A stretch of 64,000 bases of DNA from Alkalibacterium iburiense. GTDB lineage: Bacteria; Bacillota; Bacilli; Lactobacillales; Carnobacteriaceae_A. Under the pieces are notes generated by a model, which saw nothing but the letters and a program-made list of their open reading frames with translations, had not been told where the DNA came from and made no database searches. Where the stretch lies: positions 1-64,000 of the forward strand of contig NZ_BAAACW010000108.1 of assembly GCF_039521845.1 (NCBI RefSeq), in the 5' to 3' direction. This document shows positions 55,227-63,460 of the stretch, piece by piece (position 1 is the first letter of the stretch; the number at the start of each line of letters is the position of its first letter). Both the position numbers and the translations under genes were made by a program.

Positions 55227-56231
55227 TTAATGCAATTTTTGTTCGTCACTTGTAGGTCCATCTATTTTCAATTCACCATTCTCGAAATATAAACGGTCAA
55301 TTGCTGGCCGTCTATTTCCACTTGGATTGTGAGGATCCGTGTGAATGTGATAAACAGCATATAAGGTACTATTATCCAATCCAACTGTCACACTATTATG
55401 CCCAGGACCTGAGATATCGTTCTCTAAGTCCTTTGATAATATTGGATTATTCTCGTACTTTTCAAATGGTCCAGTTGGTTGGTCAGACACAGCATACCCA
55501 ATAGCATAATCAGGACTCGAATAAACATTAGCAGAATACATAAGGTAATATAGGCCTTCATTTTTAACTACATAAGGGCCTTCATTCCATTGATAATTTG
55601 CATTAGGATTTTCCCACGCTTGATCAGGAACTAATAGGAGTTCGGGCTCTCCGGTTACTTCTAATAAATCATCAGTCATTTTTTGTACATAAATATGACT
55701 CACATTATTCCCATCTACTATATTCTCATAATTATCTTTTACATAATACATGTACGGTGTTCCATCATCATCGATAAAAAAGTGTCCATCAATATAGGAA
55801 CCCGGTAGATTAATTAAATCCACTGTTTGATCAATAAACGGCCCAGTTGGAGATTCACTTGTGGCAATAGCCATTTTTAAGCTACCTGATTGGTCTCTCG
55901 CACTGTATACCATGTAAAATAAATCTTCATGGTATATAACTTCTGGAGCCCAGAAATCTCCTGTAGCCCATCGTTCATCTTGCTGACTGTGTGCATATGC
56001 TACAGTACCACTATCCCAATCAACTAAGTTATCCGACTGCCATACTAAAAAACCAGATCCTGGAAGTGATGTTGCATACATATAATACGTATCATTGTAT
56101 TTTAAGACATAAGGATCTCCTATATCTATCATCTCACCAATAGGGTTTTGATAGTAAACATCTTCCTTCAATAAGTCGCAACCGATTAGTGTAGTGCTAA
56201 ATAATAATAGAAAAAGCATTTTTAATTTCAT
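55227..56231 (-). CDS. GH43 lipoprotein (alpha-L-arabinofuranosidase/beta-xylosidase type)
   Basis: 334 residues: signal peptide with lipobox L-I-G-C (Cys18), then a five-bladed beta-propeller. GH43 catalytic acids: base Asp39 in I-G-D-P-Y-V, pKa-modulating Asp148 in Y-I-D-G-H-F, and acid Glu217 in W-N-E-G-P-Y. It is an inverting enzyme, usually removing arabinofuranose or xylose. It is anchored on the outer face of the membrane and is the only GH in the window with an export signal, so it would trim substrate before import by the transporter of the same operon. Last gene of that operon. Precise substrate not readable. Confidence 0.9.
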   Translation of the reverse strand: MKLKMLFLLLFSTTLIGCDLLKEDVYYQNPIGEMIDIGDPYVLKYNDTYYMYATSLPGSGFLVWQSDNLVDWDSGTVAYAHSQQDERWATGDFWAPEVIYHEDLFYMVYSARDQSGSLKMAIATSESPTGPFIDQTVDLINLPGSYIDGHFFIDDDGTPYMYYVKDNYENIVDGNNVSHIYVQKMTDDLLEVTGEPELLLVPDQAWENPNANYQWNEGPYVVKNEGLYYLMYSANVYSSPDYAIGYAVSDQPTGPFEKYENNPILSKDLENDISGPGHNSVTVGLDNSTLYAVYHIHTDPHNPSGNRRPAIDRLYFENGELKIDGPTSDEQKLH

Positions 56232-56245
56232 ATCTTCACCTTTAT

Positions 56246-56650
56246 TTATCCAGACTTTTTTTCTAGTGATGATACACGAATAGATTTATTCTTAGCAAAA
56301 TAAATCACAGTAGCACTCATACCTAAAACAAGGCTTATCATATCCATTATAAGGTAAGAAAAAACAGCATTTACTAACAACCATATACCAATTTTGTTAA
56401 TGGAATTGTCTTTCATATAATTTTTTTCAGCGACCAAATTAAATAACCCAATCCCCATCATTACTGTTCCAAAAATGTTTATAAATATTAAAAGTGCTTT
56501 TATATCATTTGCCGTTCCAAACTGATGATACATTTGAGTGGTCAAAGCGTTTCTATTAATTATACTATAATAAACAATGGTAAAAAGACCATGACATATT
56601 TGCCAAAAACCCACTGTTTTCATTAAAAGTCTTTCGGTCTTTCTAGTCAT
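56246..56650 (-). CDS. small membrane protein, unknown
   Basis: 134 residues with about four hydrophobic segments (approximately 12-30, 48-72, 82-100, 100-118) and charged ends. No family recognised. Encoded in the operon 7 bases after the MalG-like permease stop and 14 bases before the GH43 start. May be an accessory of the transporter or of the lipoprotein; there is no direct evidence. Ribosome binding site AAAGGATGAG. Confidence 0.7.
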   Translation of the reverse strand: MTRKTERLLMKTVGFWQICHGLFTIVYYSIINRNALTTQMYHQFGTANDIKALLIFINIFGTVMMGIGLFNLVAEKNYMKDNSINKIGIWLLVNAVFSYLIMDMISLVLGMSATVIYFAKNKSIRVSSLEKKSG

Positions 56651-56657
56651 TATAATC

Positions 56658-57497
56658 TCATCCTTTCACTCCAACAGAAAGTGACATAGATTGTAAGAAG
56701 TATTTCTGTGCAAATAAATATAATAAGAACGTGGGAATTAAAGCGACTAATGCACCTGCCATTAGCATTCCTGGTTGCGCTTGATACTGACCTTGAAGAA
56801 GTTGCAATCCAGGTGTAATCGGCATATTATTTACATCATTAACTACAATTGTAGGCCACAGGAAATCATTCCAAGAGCCGGTAAATGAAAACAATGCGAC
56901 TACTAACAAAACAGGTTTAACGAGCGGCAAAATAACACTAAAGTAAATTTTCAAGTCACTTGCTCCATCTATCCTTGCGCTTTCATCATACTGGATAGGA
57001 ATATTATTCATAAATTGTCTGACCAAAAATATGTTAAAAACCCCTGCTACTCCTGGAAAAATCATAGCTAACGGAGTGTTTACCCATCCTAATCGATCAA
57101 CGATCACATATAACGGTATGAGATTTACTACGGCTGGAAACATCATAGTAGCTAACAGAAACATAAATAAAGGATCCCTTCCTCTAAATCGTAGCCTGCT
57201 ATAAGCAAAAGCAGCTAATGATACAACTACAAGTACTATTAATGTATGAGAAACTGAGATAACCATTGAATTGGTAAACCATCTAAGCAATGGTGTACTC
57301 CTATTATTTACTAACAAATGTGTATAATTGTCTAAAACCCAGTTTACAGGCAAAAGATTAAATCCGGCAGTTAATATTTCTCTTTGAGTTTTAAAAGATG
57401 TTAATACACCCCATATTAGAGGAGTAATCCAAATTATGCCCATAAAAATTAAAAAAAGTAATGCAATCGTTTTGGATATCCACTTGTTTTTTGACAT
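56658..57497 (-). CDS. carbohydrate ABC transporter permease (MalG/AraQ-like)
   Basis: 279 residues, six membrane segments, EAA loop E-S-A-R-I-D-G-A-S-D-L-K-I-Y (about 171-184). Pairs with the permease at 57539. AAGGAG ribosome binding site. Third permease pair of the window; no ATPase gene nearby. Confidence 0.93.
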   Translation of the reverse strand: MSKNKWISKTIALLFLIFMGIIWITPLIWGVLTSFKTQREILTAGFNLLPVNWVLDNYTHLLVNNRSTPLLRWFTNSMVISVSHTLIVLVVVSLAAFAYSRLRFRGRDPLFMFLLATMMFPAVVNLIPLYVIVDRLGWVNTPLAMIFPGVAGVFNIFLVRQFMNNIPIQYDESARIDGASDLKIYFSVILPLVKPVLLVVALFSFTGSWNDFLWPTIVVNDVNNMPITPGLQLLQGQYQAQPGMLMAGALVALIPTFLLYLFAQKYFLQSMSLSVGVKG

Positions 57498-57538
57498 AAG
57501 TATCGCTCCTTAGTCTTCATCCTACATAACAGTTAAAA

Positions 57539-58462
57539 TCATTTTCTATCATTTCTAGTTAAGAAGAAAAATTGTAACGCAGAGACAATCATAATACATA
57601 TTCCTAAAATGACTGCCATCGCTGAGGCTATACCAGCAATAGATTGCCCAGATCCAAAAGCGTTTTGTTGAATGTACATGAGCAAAACTCTCGTACTATT
57701 CGTTGGTCCTCCTCCAGTCAGCATCAAAGGCTGTCCATAAATATTAAACTGTGCAATTGTTGTCATAACAATAGTATAAAGCAATTGTCCTCTGATAGAT
57801 GGTAATGTTATTTTAAAGAATTTTTGTACACTGCTCGCTCCATCAATATCTGCAGCCTCGTAGTAATCCTTAGGAATCCCGTTTAAAGCTGCTTGGTAAA
57901 TAATCATATTTCCTCCAATTGTCCACCATACGGTTACTACTACAATGACAATCCAAGCGTAAGGTTGAGTAGATGTCCACAATGTATTTAAATCAAATAT
58001 ATTATTAATTGGTCCGTGTGAGGCATTAAACATTATAGACCATATTAGTGTGACTGCAGAAATAGCAAAAAGTGTTGGTAAATAGAAAAGAGACTGGAAA
58101 AACTTGTGCAATCTCGGCTTTGCATTTAATGCAGTAGCTAATAGTAGCGGAACAATTATACAAAACGGTACAGCATAAAGTACAAATCTAAAAGTATTGA
58201 ATAAACCATTGTATAGTTGTGTATTAAACGTACTTCCTTCATTAAAAAGAATAGTTTCATAGTTTTGTAACCCTACAAAATTGGGGGTACCAAATAAATT
58301 CCAGTCAGTAAATGAAATATAAATCCCAAATACACTTGGGATTAAGAAAAATATGAGAAAAAAGATTAAGTGAGGTGTGATGAATAAGTACGGCATGTAT
58401 TTATTAAATCTACTTCTATTCCTACCTGTATCAGTATGAGTATTCGTTTGAGTTTGCTGCAT
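57539..58462 (-). CDS. carbohydrate ABC transporter permease (MalF/LacF-like)
   Basis: 307 residues with a Thr/Asn-rich cytoplasmic N-terminus and six membrane segments; EAA loop E-A-A-D-I-D-G-A-S-S-V-Q-K-F (about 205-218). Separated from the binding-protein gene by a strong hairpin. AAGGAG ribosome binding site. Confidence 0.93.
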   Translation of the reverse strand: MQQTQTNTHTDTGRNRSRFNKYMPYLFITPHLIFFLIFFLIPSVFGIYISFTDWNLFGTPNFVGLQNYETILFNEGSTFNTQLYNGLFNTFRFVLYAVPFCIIVPLLLATALNAKPRLHKFFQSLFYLPTLFAISAVTLIWSIMFNASHGPINNIFDLNTLWTSTQPYAWIVIVVVTVWWTIGGNMIIYQAALNGIPKDYYEAADIDGASSVQKFFKITLPSIRGQLLYTIVMTTIAQFNIYGQPLMLTGGGPTNSTRVLLMYIQQNAFGSGQSIAGIASAMAVILGICIMIVSALQFFFLTRNDRK

Positions 58463-58492
58463 AGGTATTCTCCTTTTTTAATTAGGAATTAA

Positions 58493-58527
58493 GTCAATTG
58501 CTCCGAAATAATTTCGGAGCAATTGAC
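58493..58527 (-). terminator. strong stem-loop between binding-protein and permease genes
   Basis: Perfect 16-bp stem: GTCAATTGCTCCGAAA (58493-58508) and TTTCGGAGCAATTGAC (58512-58527) with a 3-base loop. No T-run, so it is probably an mRNA stabiliser or exonuclease block protecting the binding-protein transcript. Confidence 0.75.
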
Positions 58528-58564
58528 AGTCACTAAATTAAATTATTAGAATGCTTCACTAAGA

Positions 58565-59869
58565 TTATTCGTCAGTCTCTTCTTCTCCTTCAGCACCTTC
58601 ATCTTCGTCTTGTTGGAGAGCTTCGAGTCCAGTACTGTCTTGGTCTATCATGTCATGAACTTCACGTTCAAAGTCTGCAGCAGCTTCCTCTACATCAATT
58701 CTTCCAAATACAACATCAAATACATTAGCATCTAACCACTCAGATGTGTAACCATAATATTTATAATCGAAAATTCTCATAGAATCTTGTCTTTCTTCTG
58801 TTTCCACAAAGAATGATTGAGGCATATCTACATACTCTTGATCTTCCAAAAGTTGCAGAGTTGCTGGGATTTGTCCGGCTCTTGCCCATTCAATAGAGTT
58901 ATCTCTAATCCAGTCTATAAAGTCAATAACCCCTTGGGTTTTCTCTTCATCCCTATCATCATTATTAAACATGACGAACTGATGAGAAGATGCCCAGTTC
59001 ACCGCTTCGCTTTCATCATCTGAAATTTGTGGGAAATGAACCATTCCATAATCAGCTTCTGAATTAATCAACTCATTCTGCATCCATATACCTTCTGGCC
59101 AGAATACTAGCTCGTCGGTTAAGAACATTTGAAGAGGGTCTGTCCCTTCTTCATTAGTAATCCCATCTTCGTATAAATCAACATAATGTTGCAAAGCATT
59201 TATCGTTGCATCAGTATTTAAATCTGGAGATTGACTATCTTCAGGTAATTCTCCACCATGTTGAGCGAATAATGAATAGAATGTCGGCCTCATCCAAGTT
59301 AACCCTAGGGCAGTTACTCCATCACCTTCAGCTGCAGCAGCCACTTCTCTTATTTCATCAAAAGTCACAACATTATCATCTAAAACATCTGGTCCATACT
59401 GTTCAACTAACGAAGGATTGTAGTACAATACGAATGTATGAATATCTAAAGGAACTCCCCAACGTTCACCATCAATATCACCAATATTCCAAGCTTCTGA
59501 TACATAATTTTCTTCTGAAATATTATCATACCCATCAAGATAACTATCAAAAGATGTTAGTAAATCTGCATCTTTAAATTGTACTACACGTTCAGCATGC
59601 ACAATATTTAAATCTGGTATTCCACTTCCTGAGTTAACTACAGTCGGAATTCTTGAGTACATGTCTCCTTCTGCCATTGATATATTATTTATGGGATATT
59701 CTGGATCAGTCGAGTTGTATTCATCAATAATCGCCTGCATATTCTCTCCATCTGGGCCAGTGAACGGGTTCCAAAATGTAATTTCATTTGGATTACTAGA
59801 TTCTCCGCAAGCACTTAATACTAGTCCAACCATACCTAAAGCTGCAATTTTAACACTTCTTTTCAACAT
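58565..59869 (-). CDS. sugar ABC transporter substrate-binding lipoprotein (CUT1)
   Basis: 434 residues: signal peptide ending in lipobox L-S-A-C (about residue 21), a type I binding fold with I-T-F-W-N-P-F-T-G-P-D at the N-terminus, and an acidic Glu/Asp-rich tail. A GTG at 59878 overlaps the ribosome binding site; ATG 59869 lies 8 bases after AAGGAG and is used. Second gene of the operon, after a GH2 and before two permeases and GH43. Ligand perhaps an arabino- or galacto-oligosaccharide, judged only by the enzymes. Confidence 0.92.
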   Translation of the reverse strand: MLKRSVKIAALGMVGLVLSACGESSNPNEITFWNPFTGPDGENMQAIIDEYNSTDPEYPINNISMAEGDMYSRIPTVVNSGSGIPDLNIVHAERVVQFKDADLLTSFDSYLDGYDNISEENYVSEAWNIGDIDGERWGVPLDIHTFVLYYNPSLVEQYGPDVLDDNVVTFDEIREVAAAAEGDGVTALGLTWMRPTFYSLFAQHGGELPEDSQSPDLNTDATINALQHYVDLYEDGITNEEGTDPLQMFLTDELVFWPEGIWMQNELINSEADYGMVHFPQISDDESEAVNWASSHQFVMFNNDDRDEEKTQGVIDFIDWIRDNSIEWARAGQIPATLQLLEDQEYVDMPQSFFVETEERQDSMRIFDYKYYGYTSEWLDANVFDVVFGRIDVEEAAADFEREVHDMIDQDSTGLEALQQDEDEGAEGEEETDE

Positions 59870-59899
59870 GTAAAACACTCCTTTTTATTTTCTAATATT

Positions 59900-61675
59900 T
59901 TAATTTGGTTTAGAATCATTAATCTTTTTAATTTTCTCTAAAGCAATTTTTGGAGTTCGATCAGCTTTTAACAACCCATTAATTTCTTGTTGTACGTCAG
60001 TCGTTTGAGTATAGCAGTAACCTACAATGTAAGGTGTATTTTTTATAGCGTCGGTTATGTTGCTATACCTTTCTAAGAATTCGCTTTCATTATTAACCTG
60101 ATTACCATATCCCCAGCCTTGTTCTTCATTAAACGCAATTCCACCATACTCGGTGATAATAACTGGCTGTCCATTATATTTGAAACCATCTGCGAAAGCA
60201 TATTTAAATCCATTATGTGGTATTTTATTTTCGACTATATTATCTTTATCTTGATATCTTTCTTTAAAGACTGATCCTAACTCTTCGTAGTCATGGAGAG
60301 CGATAATATCAGAAATAGTGTGTTCCCATCCATCATTCACAATTACTGGTCTTTCTTTATCATAAGATTTAGTCAAGTAATAAATCGCTTGAGTAAAAGC
60401 TTGTTGATCTTTCTCAGTTTTAATATTTGGGACTCCCCAGGATTCATTGAAAGGTACCCAAGTTATGATAGACGGATGATTGTAATTTTCTTTTATAATG
60501 TCTAGCCATTCTTTTGTAAAGTTATCAATTGCTTGATCTGTAAAAGAATAGGTTGCTGCCATTTCTGACCATACTAAGAGGCCCTTTTTGTCACACCAGT
60601 ATAAGAAACGGTTATCCTCAAGTTTTTGGTGTTTTCGAACACCGTTAAAACCCATTGCAATAGTTTTTTCAATATCTTCTATAATAGCTTCTTCTGAAGG
60701 GGGTGTTAACATGGATTCCTGCCAATATCCTTGATCTAATAATAGCTTTTGATAAATAGGTTGATTATTTAATAATACTTGCCCATCAGAAATTGATATC
60801 TTCCTCAAACCAAAGTAAGAATTTACTTTGTCTTTCAATTGGTTGTCCACTATAACCTCAAATGATAAATCATACAAGTTAGGGTTTTCTGGTGACCAAA
60901 CATGTACCCCCCATTCGAATTCATCATCTATTAAATCAAAGGTTAACTGAAACTCTTTTCTTTTCGTTTTATAATTTAAAGTTCTTATTTCCGTACCTTT
61001 ATAACTTACTTTAGTCTTGACGGTAACATCTTCCTTCTGAAATGGCGTCAATGAATAGTCTATAGTAACAGAATTAGAATCAAAATTAGGTGTTATTTTT
61101 GTATAATCTAGGTGAATAGGATTTAAATATTCTAACCACACAGTTTGCCAAATTCCAGTTGTTTGAGTGTACCAACAACCAAAATTATCATTAACCCATT
61201 TTTGCTTCCCCCTTGGTTGTGCAGTATCAAAGCTATCTTCTACTTTAACCACTATTGAATTTTCTTTATTAACTTCTAGTTCATGAGTTATATTAAACCC
61301 AAAAGCAGCATTCCCTCCTCTATGTTCTCCGACAAATTTACTGTTAACCCAAACTTTAGTCAAATAATCGGATCTCTGAAATCTTAGTATAACTTCTTTG
61401 TTTTTTACACTGTCTTCATCTAAGACTATGTCTCGTTGGTACCAAATATAGGGGTGGAATTCCTTGTCACCTATTCCGCTGGCCTCTGTTTCGTATGTGA
61501 ATGGTACATTAATTTTTTTATGAAATTTTTTTCCTTTATACCACTTTTCCTTTTCTCCCAAATTATTATCATCGAAAGCAAAACTCCATAGGCCATTAAG
61601 ATTTTCCCATTGATTTCTTTCAAATTGAGGTCTTGGGTATTCATTCCTAAAATACTTTTTTATATCTATTGCCAC
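59900..61675 (-). CDS. GH2 family beta-glycosidase (short form)
   Basis: 591-residue GH2 with the three core domains only (sugar-binding sandwich, immunoglobulin-like, TIM barrel). Acid/base Glu411 in P-F-N-E-S-W-G and nucleophile Glu509 in I-T-E-Y-G-G. Not UidA (no N-K-K-G) and not LacZ; beta-galactosidase, glucosidase or arabinopyranosidase are candidates. No signal peptide. GTG start with AAGGAG 10 bases away. First gene of the operon. Its C-terminal 60 residues closely match the truncated GH2 at 63791-64000. It appears AT-richer than the GH genes on the left. Confidence 0.88.
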   Translation of the reverse strand: MAIDIKKYFRNEYPRPQFERNQWENLNGLWSFAFDDNNLGEKEKWYKGKKFHKKINVPFTYETEASGIGDKEFHPYIWYQRDIVLDEDSVKNKEVILRFQRSDYLTKVWVNSKFVGEHRGGNAAFGFNITHELEVNKENSIVVKVEDSFDTAQPRGKQKWVNDNFGCWYTQTTGIWQTVWLEYLNPIHLDYTKITPNFDSNSVTIDYSLTPFQKEDVTVKTKVSYKGTEIRTLNYKTKRKEFQLTFDLIDDEFEWGVHVWSPENPNLYDLSFEVIVDNQLKDKVNSYFGLRKISISDGQVLLNNQPIYQKLLLDQGYWQESMLTPPSEEAIIEDIEKTIAMGFNGVRKHQKLEDNRFLYWCDKKGLLVWSEMAATYSFTDQAIDNFTKEWLDIIKENYNHPSIITWVPFNESWGVPNIKTEKDQQAFTQAIYYLTKSYDKERPVIVNDGWEHTISDIIALHDYEELGSVFKERYQDKDNIVENKIPHNGFKYAFADGFKYNGQPVIITEYGGIAFNEEQGWGYGNQVNNESEFLERYSNITDAIKNTPYIVGYCYTQTTDVQQEINGLLKADRTPKIALEKIKKINDSKPN

Positions 61676-61722
61676 TGGTTAATCGCTCCTTTATGTCTTA
61701 CTTTATACTTTTATTTATCTTT

Positions 61723-61751
61723 ATGATAGCGTTAACATAATAATGTTGCAA
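61723..61751 (-). promoter_or_regulatory. promoter of the GH2/importer/GH43 operon with cre-like site
   Basis: Minus strand TTGCAA (61746-61751), 17 bases, TATCAT (61723-61728). TGATAGCGTTAACA (61724-61737), 13 of 14 to the cre consensus, covers the -10 box. Confidence 0.72.
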
Positions 61752-61774
61752 TAGTTATTTACATTATATATACT
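61746..61774 (+). promoter_or_regulatory. promoter of the ArsR-like regulator, sharing its -35 with the opposite promoter
   Basis: TTGCAA (61746-61751), 17 bases, TATACT (61769-61774). TTGCAA is its own reverse complement, so the same hexamer serves as -35 for both divergent promoters, each with a 17-base spacer. Confidence 0.68.
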
Positions 61775-61787
61775 GTATTTACTAAAG

Positions 61788-61847
61788 AGTTAATTAACTT
61801 TTTTAAAGTCTATTAATCATTTGAGTTAGTTAACTAATTGATTAACT
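61788..61847 (+). repeat. three 12-bp operator-like repeats
   Basis: AGTTAATTAACT (61788-61799, perfect palindrome), AGTTAGTTAACT (61824-61835) and AATTGATTAACT (61836-61847, directly adjoining). They lie in the leader of the ArsR-like gene, the first at about +7. Probable binding sites for that regulator. Confidence 0.65.
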
Positions 61848-61866
61848 AAGTGGGGTGCCTAATGAT

Positions 61867-62817
61867 ATGGAGATTAATTTATCAAAAGAATCATTAACTA
61901 TTCTGGAAGCGTTATCTAGCGATACACGGATAAATATTATACATAGTTTATCTGAGAAAGATAAAAACATAAAAGATTTATCGAATGAACTCTTTATGTC
62001 AAGTGCGATAGTTTCTAGACATATAAAAAAGTTAGAAGAAGCAAAATTAATAAAATCATATCGCATACCTGGAAAATTCGGGAGTCAAAAAATGTGTGCG
62101 CTGGCTATTGAAAAATTGTACATTACTTTTCCTTCAGTTATATATCCAAAGTTCTCAAAACACACACAGACTATTCAATTAGGTCATTATACAAATTATA
62201 AAGTGACTCCTACTTGTGGACTGTCCACTAGAAACAAAGTAATTGGTATACCAGATGATACAATGTATTTTATGGATCCAGAAAGAGTTAAAGCAGAGAT
62301 TATTTGGTTTACTTCAGGTTTCGTAGAATATAAAATCCCCAATTTACTGAAGTATAATGAGAAACCAGAAGTACTTGAATTAAGCTTTGAAATTTCTTCC
62401 GAATTCCCAGGATCAAATGATAATTGGCCTTCAGATATTACTTTCTATGTAAATGATATGGAGGTGGGTACTTGGACTGTTCCAGGTAATTATTCCGATG
62501 TTCGTGGAAAGTTAACGCCTAATTGGTGGCCTGATACCAATAGTCAATACGGTTTGCTGAAAAATTTGAGAATCAATTCTACACAAACTAATATGGATGG
62601 TGAGTTGATATCTAATACAACAATAAATGACATTGATTTCAGTGAAAACTTAATAACTTTTCGGTTTGAAGTAAAGGATAGTGCAAAAAATGTAGGTGGA
62701 TTAACTATATATGGAAAGAGCTTTGGTAATTACCCTCAAGATATAGATTGTACTTTATATTATTCTCAATCCCTCAACGATAGCAATCATGAAAAAGAGA
62801 AGTCTCCTAAGAAATGA
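61867..62817 (+). CDS. ArsR-like HTH regulator with unrecognised C-terminal domain
   Basis: 316 residues. The N-terminal 80 form an ArsR-type winged helix (L-E-A-L-S-S-D-T-R-I-N-I-I near residue 18, M-S-S-A-I-V-S-R-H-I-K-K-L-E recognition region near 48). No metal-binding Cys box is seen. The remaining about 230 residues, rich in aromatic and Asn/Asp residues (W-P-S-D-I-T-F-Y-V-N, W-W-P-D-T-N), look like a beta-sandwich, possibly a sugar-sensing module; no known family is recognised. A GTG at 61855 is possible, but GGGG at 61852-61855 suits the ATG at 61867. Divergent from the GH2/importer/GH43 operon, which it probably controls. Confidence 0.85.
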   Translation: MEINLSKESLTILEALSSDTRINIIHSLSEKDKNIKDLSNELFMSSAIVSRHIKKLEEAKLIKSYRIPGKFGSQKMCALAIEKLYITFPSVIYPKFSKHTQTIQLGHYTNYKVTPTCGLSTRNKVIGIPDDTMYFMDPERVKAEIIWFTSGFVEYKIPNLLKYNEKPEVLELSFEISSEFPGSNDNWPSDITFYVNDMEVGTWTVPGNYSDVRGKLTPNWWPDTNSQYGLLKNLRINSTQTNMDGELISNTTINDIDFSENLITFRFEVKDSAKNVGGLTIYGKSFGNYPQDIDCTLYYSQSLNDSNHEKEKSPKK

Positions 62818-62830
62818 GACTTCTCTTTTT
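62792..62830. terminator. bidirectional terminator
   Basis: Arms AAAAAGAGAAGTCTC (62792-62806) and GAGACTTCTCTTTTT (62816-62830), perfect. It overlaps the end of the regulator gene and gives T-runs on both strands, so it also serves the convergent pseudogene. Confidence 0.88.
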
Positions 62831-62841
62831 ATTTCACAATG

Positions 62842-63357
62842 TTAAAACGTTATATTCTCAGTTTCAATACATTCACGCATCCAATTATCGATTTTATCAC
62901 CTCTATCTTCGACACTACGTGCAGTGGTATTTACAGTGATCATTTTTGGATGGTAGGCTTTATCTGCATTATCAATTAACCATTGAGCAAAACTTTATGT
63001 TTAAGAATTAAATTATCTGACCAACCTCTATATTTTAATCGTTTTTCACGAAGTTTATCGTCACAATGAAGATTAATAAAGTAAACCTGACTAAAAGTCT
63101 GAAAATGGATGTTTTTTTCAATATTCCAAGGCATAACCGTTCCACATAAAACAGTCATTGTGTTATTTTGGGCGAGTTCACTAGCAACAATTACTCAAAT
63201 ATTTTTAATTTCCCGCCAATCTGTAACCTCACCATAAATACTATCTATATCGAATAATTGTATATCAGGATTTTTTTCTTAAGAAAGGGACGACAGTAGA
63301 TTTACCAACACCACTCGCACCTGTGACTATAAATAATGGTGTTTTTCCTTGTTTCAA
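62842..63357 (-). pseudogene. broken P-loop ATPase/kinase gene
   Basis: Starting from a TTG at 63357 (AAGAGG 8 bases upstream), the frame encodes a Walker A motif, G-A-S-G-V-G-K-S-T, and then breaks after about 30 codons in a run of A residues. Continuation is found in a second frame (D-I-Q-L-F-D-I-D-S-I-Y-G and T-D-W-R-E-I), interrupted by a TGA, then in a 60-codon open stretch, and after a further frame change to W-L-I-D-N-A-D and a TAA at 62842. Two frameshifts plus one nonsense codon in about 170 codons mean it is inactive. The original was an AAA-type ATPase or nucleotide/sugar kinase of about 175 residues. Confidence 0.78.
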
Positions 63358-63429
63358 ATCACAGTACCTCTTATAATAGTAATTTTTCGTATACATTAAA
63401 TTTTATCAATCCTAAAAGGGGATAAAATA

Positions 63430-63451
63430 ATTGGTGAAAATCTTAACCAAT
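63430..63451 (-). terminator. possible weak terminator of the small acidic protein gene
   Basis: Short ATTGGT (63430-63435) / ACCAAT (63446-63451) stem with an AT-rich flank, TTATTTTA, on the minus strand. Weak. Confidence 0.3.
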
Positions 63452-63460
63452 AAGATAAAA

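Noticed and set aside
59206..59577. 123-codon plus-strand open frame
   Set aside because: It lies wholly inside the binding-protein gene on the other strand, has no ribosome binding site and a biased His/Leu/Gln composition typical of antisense frames.
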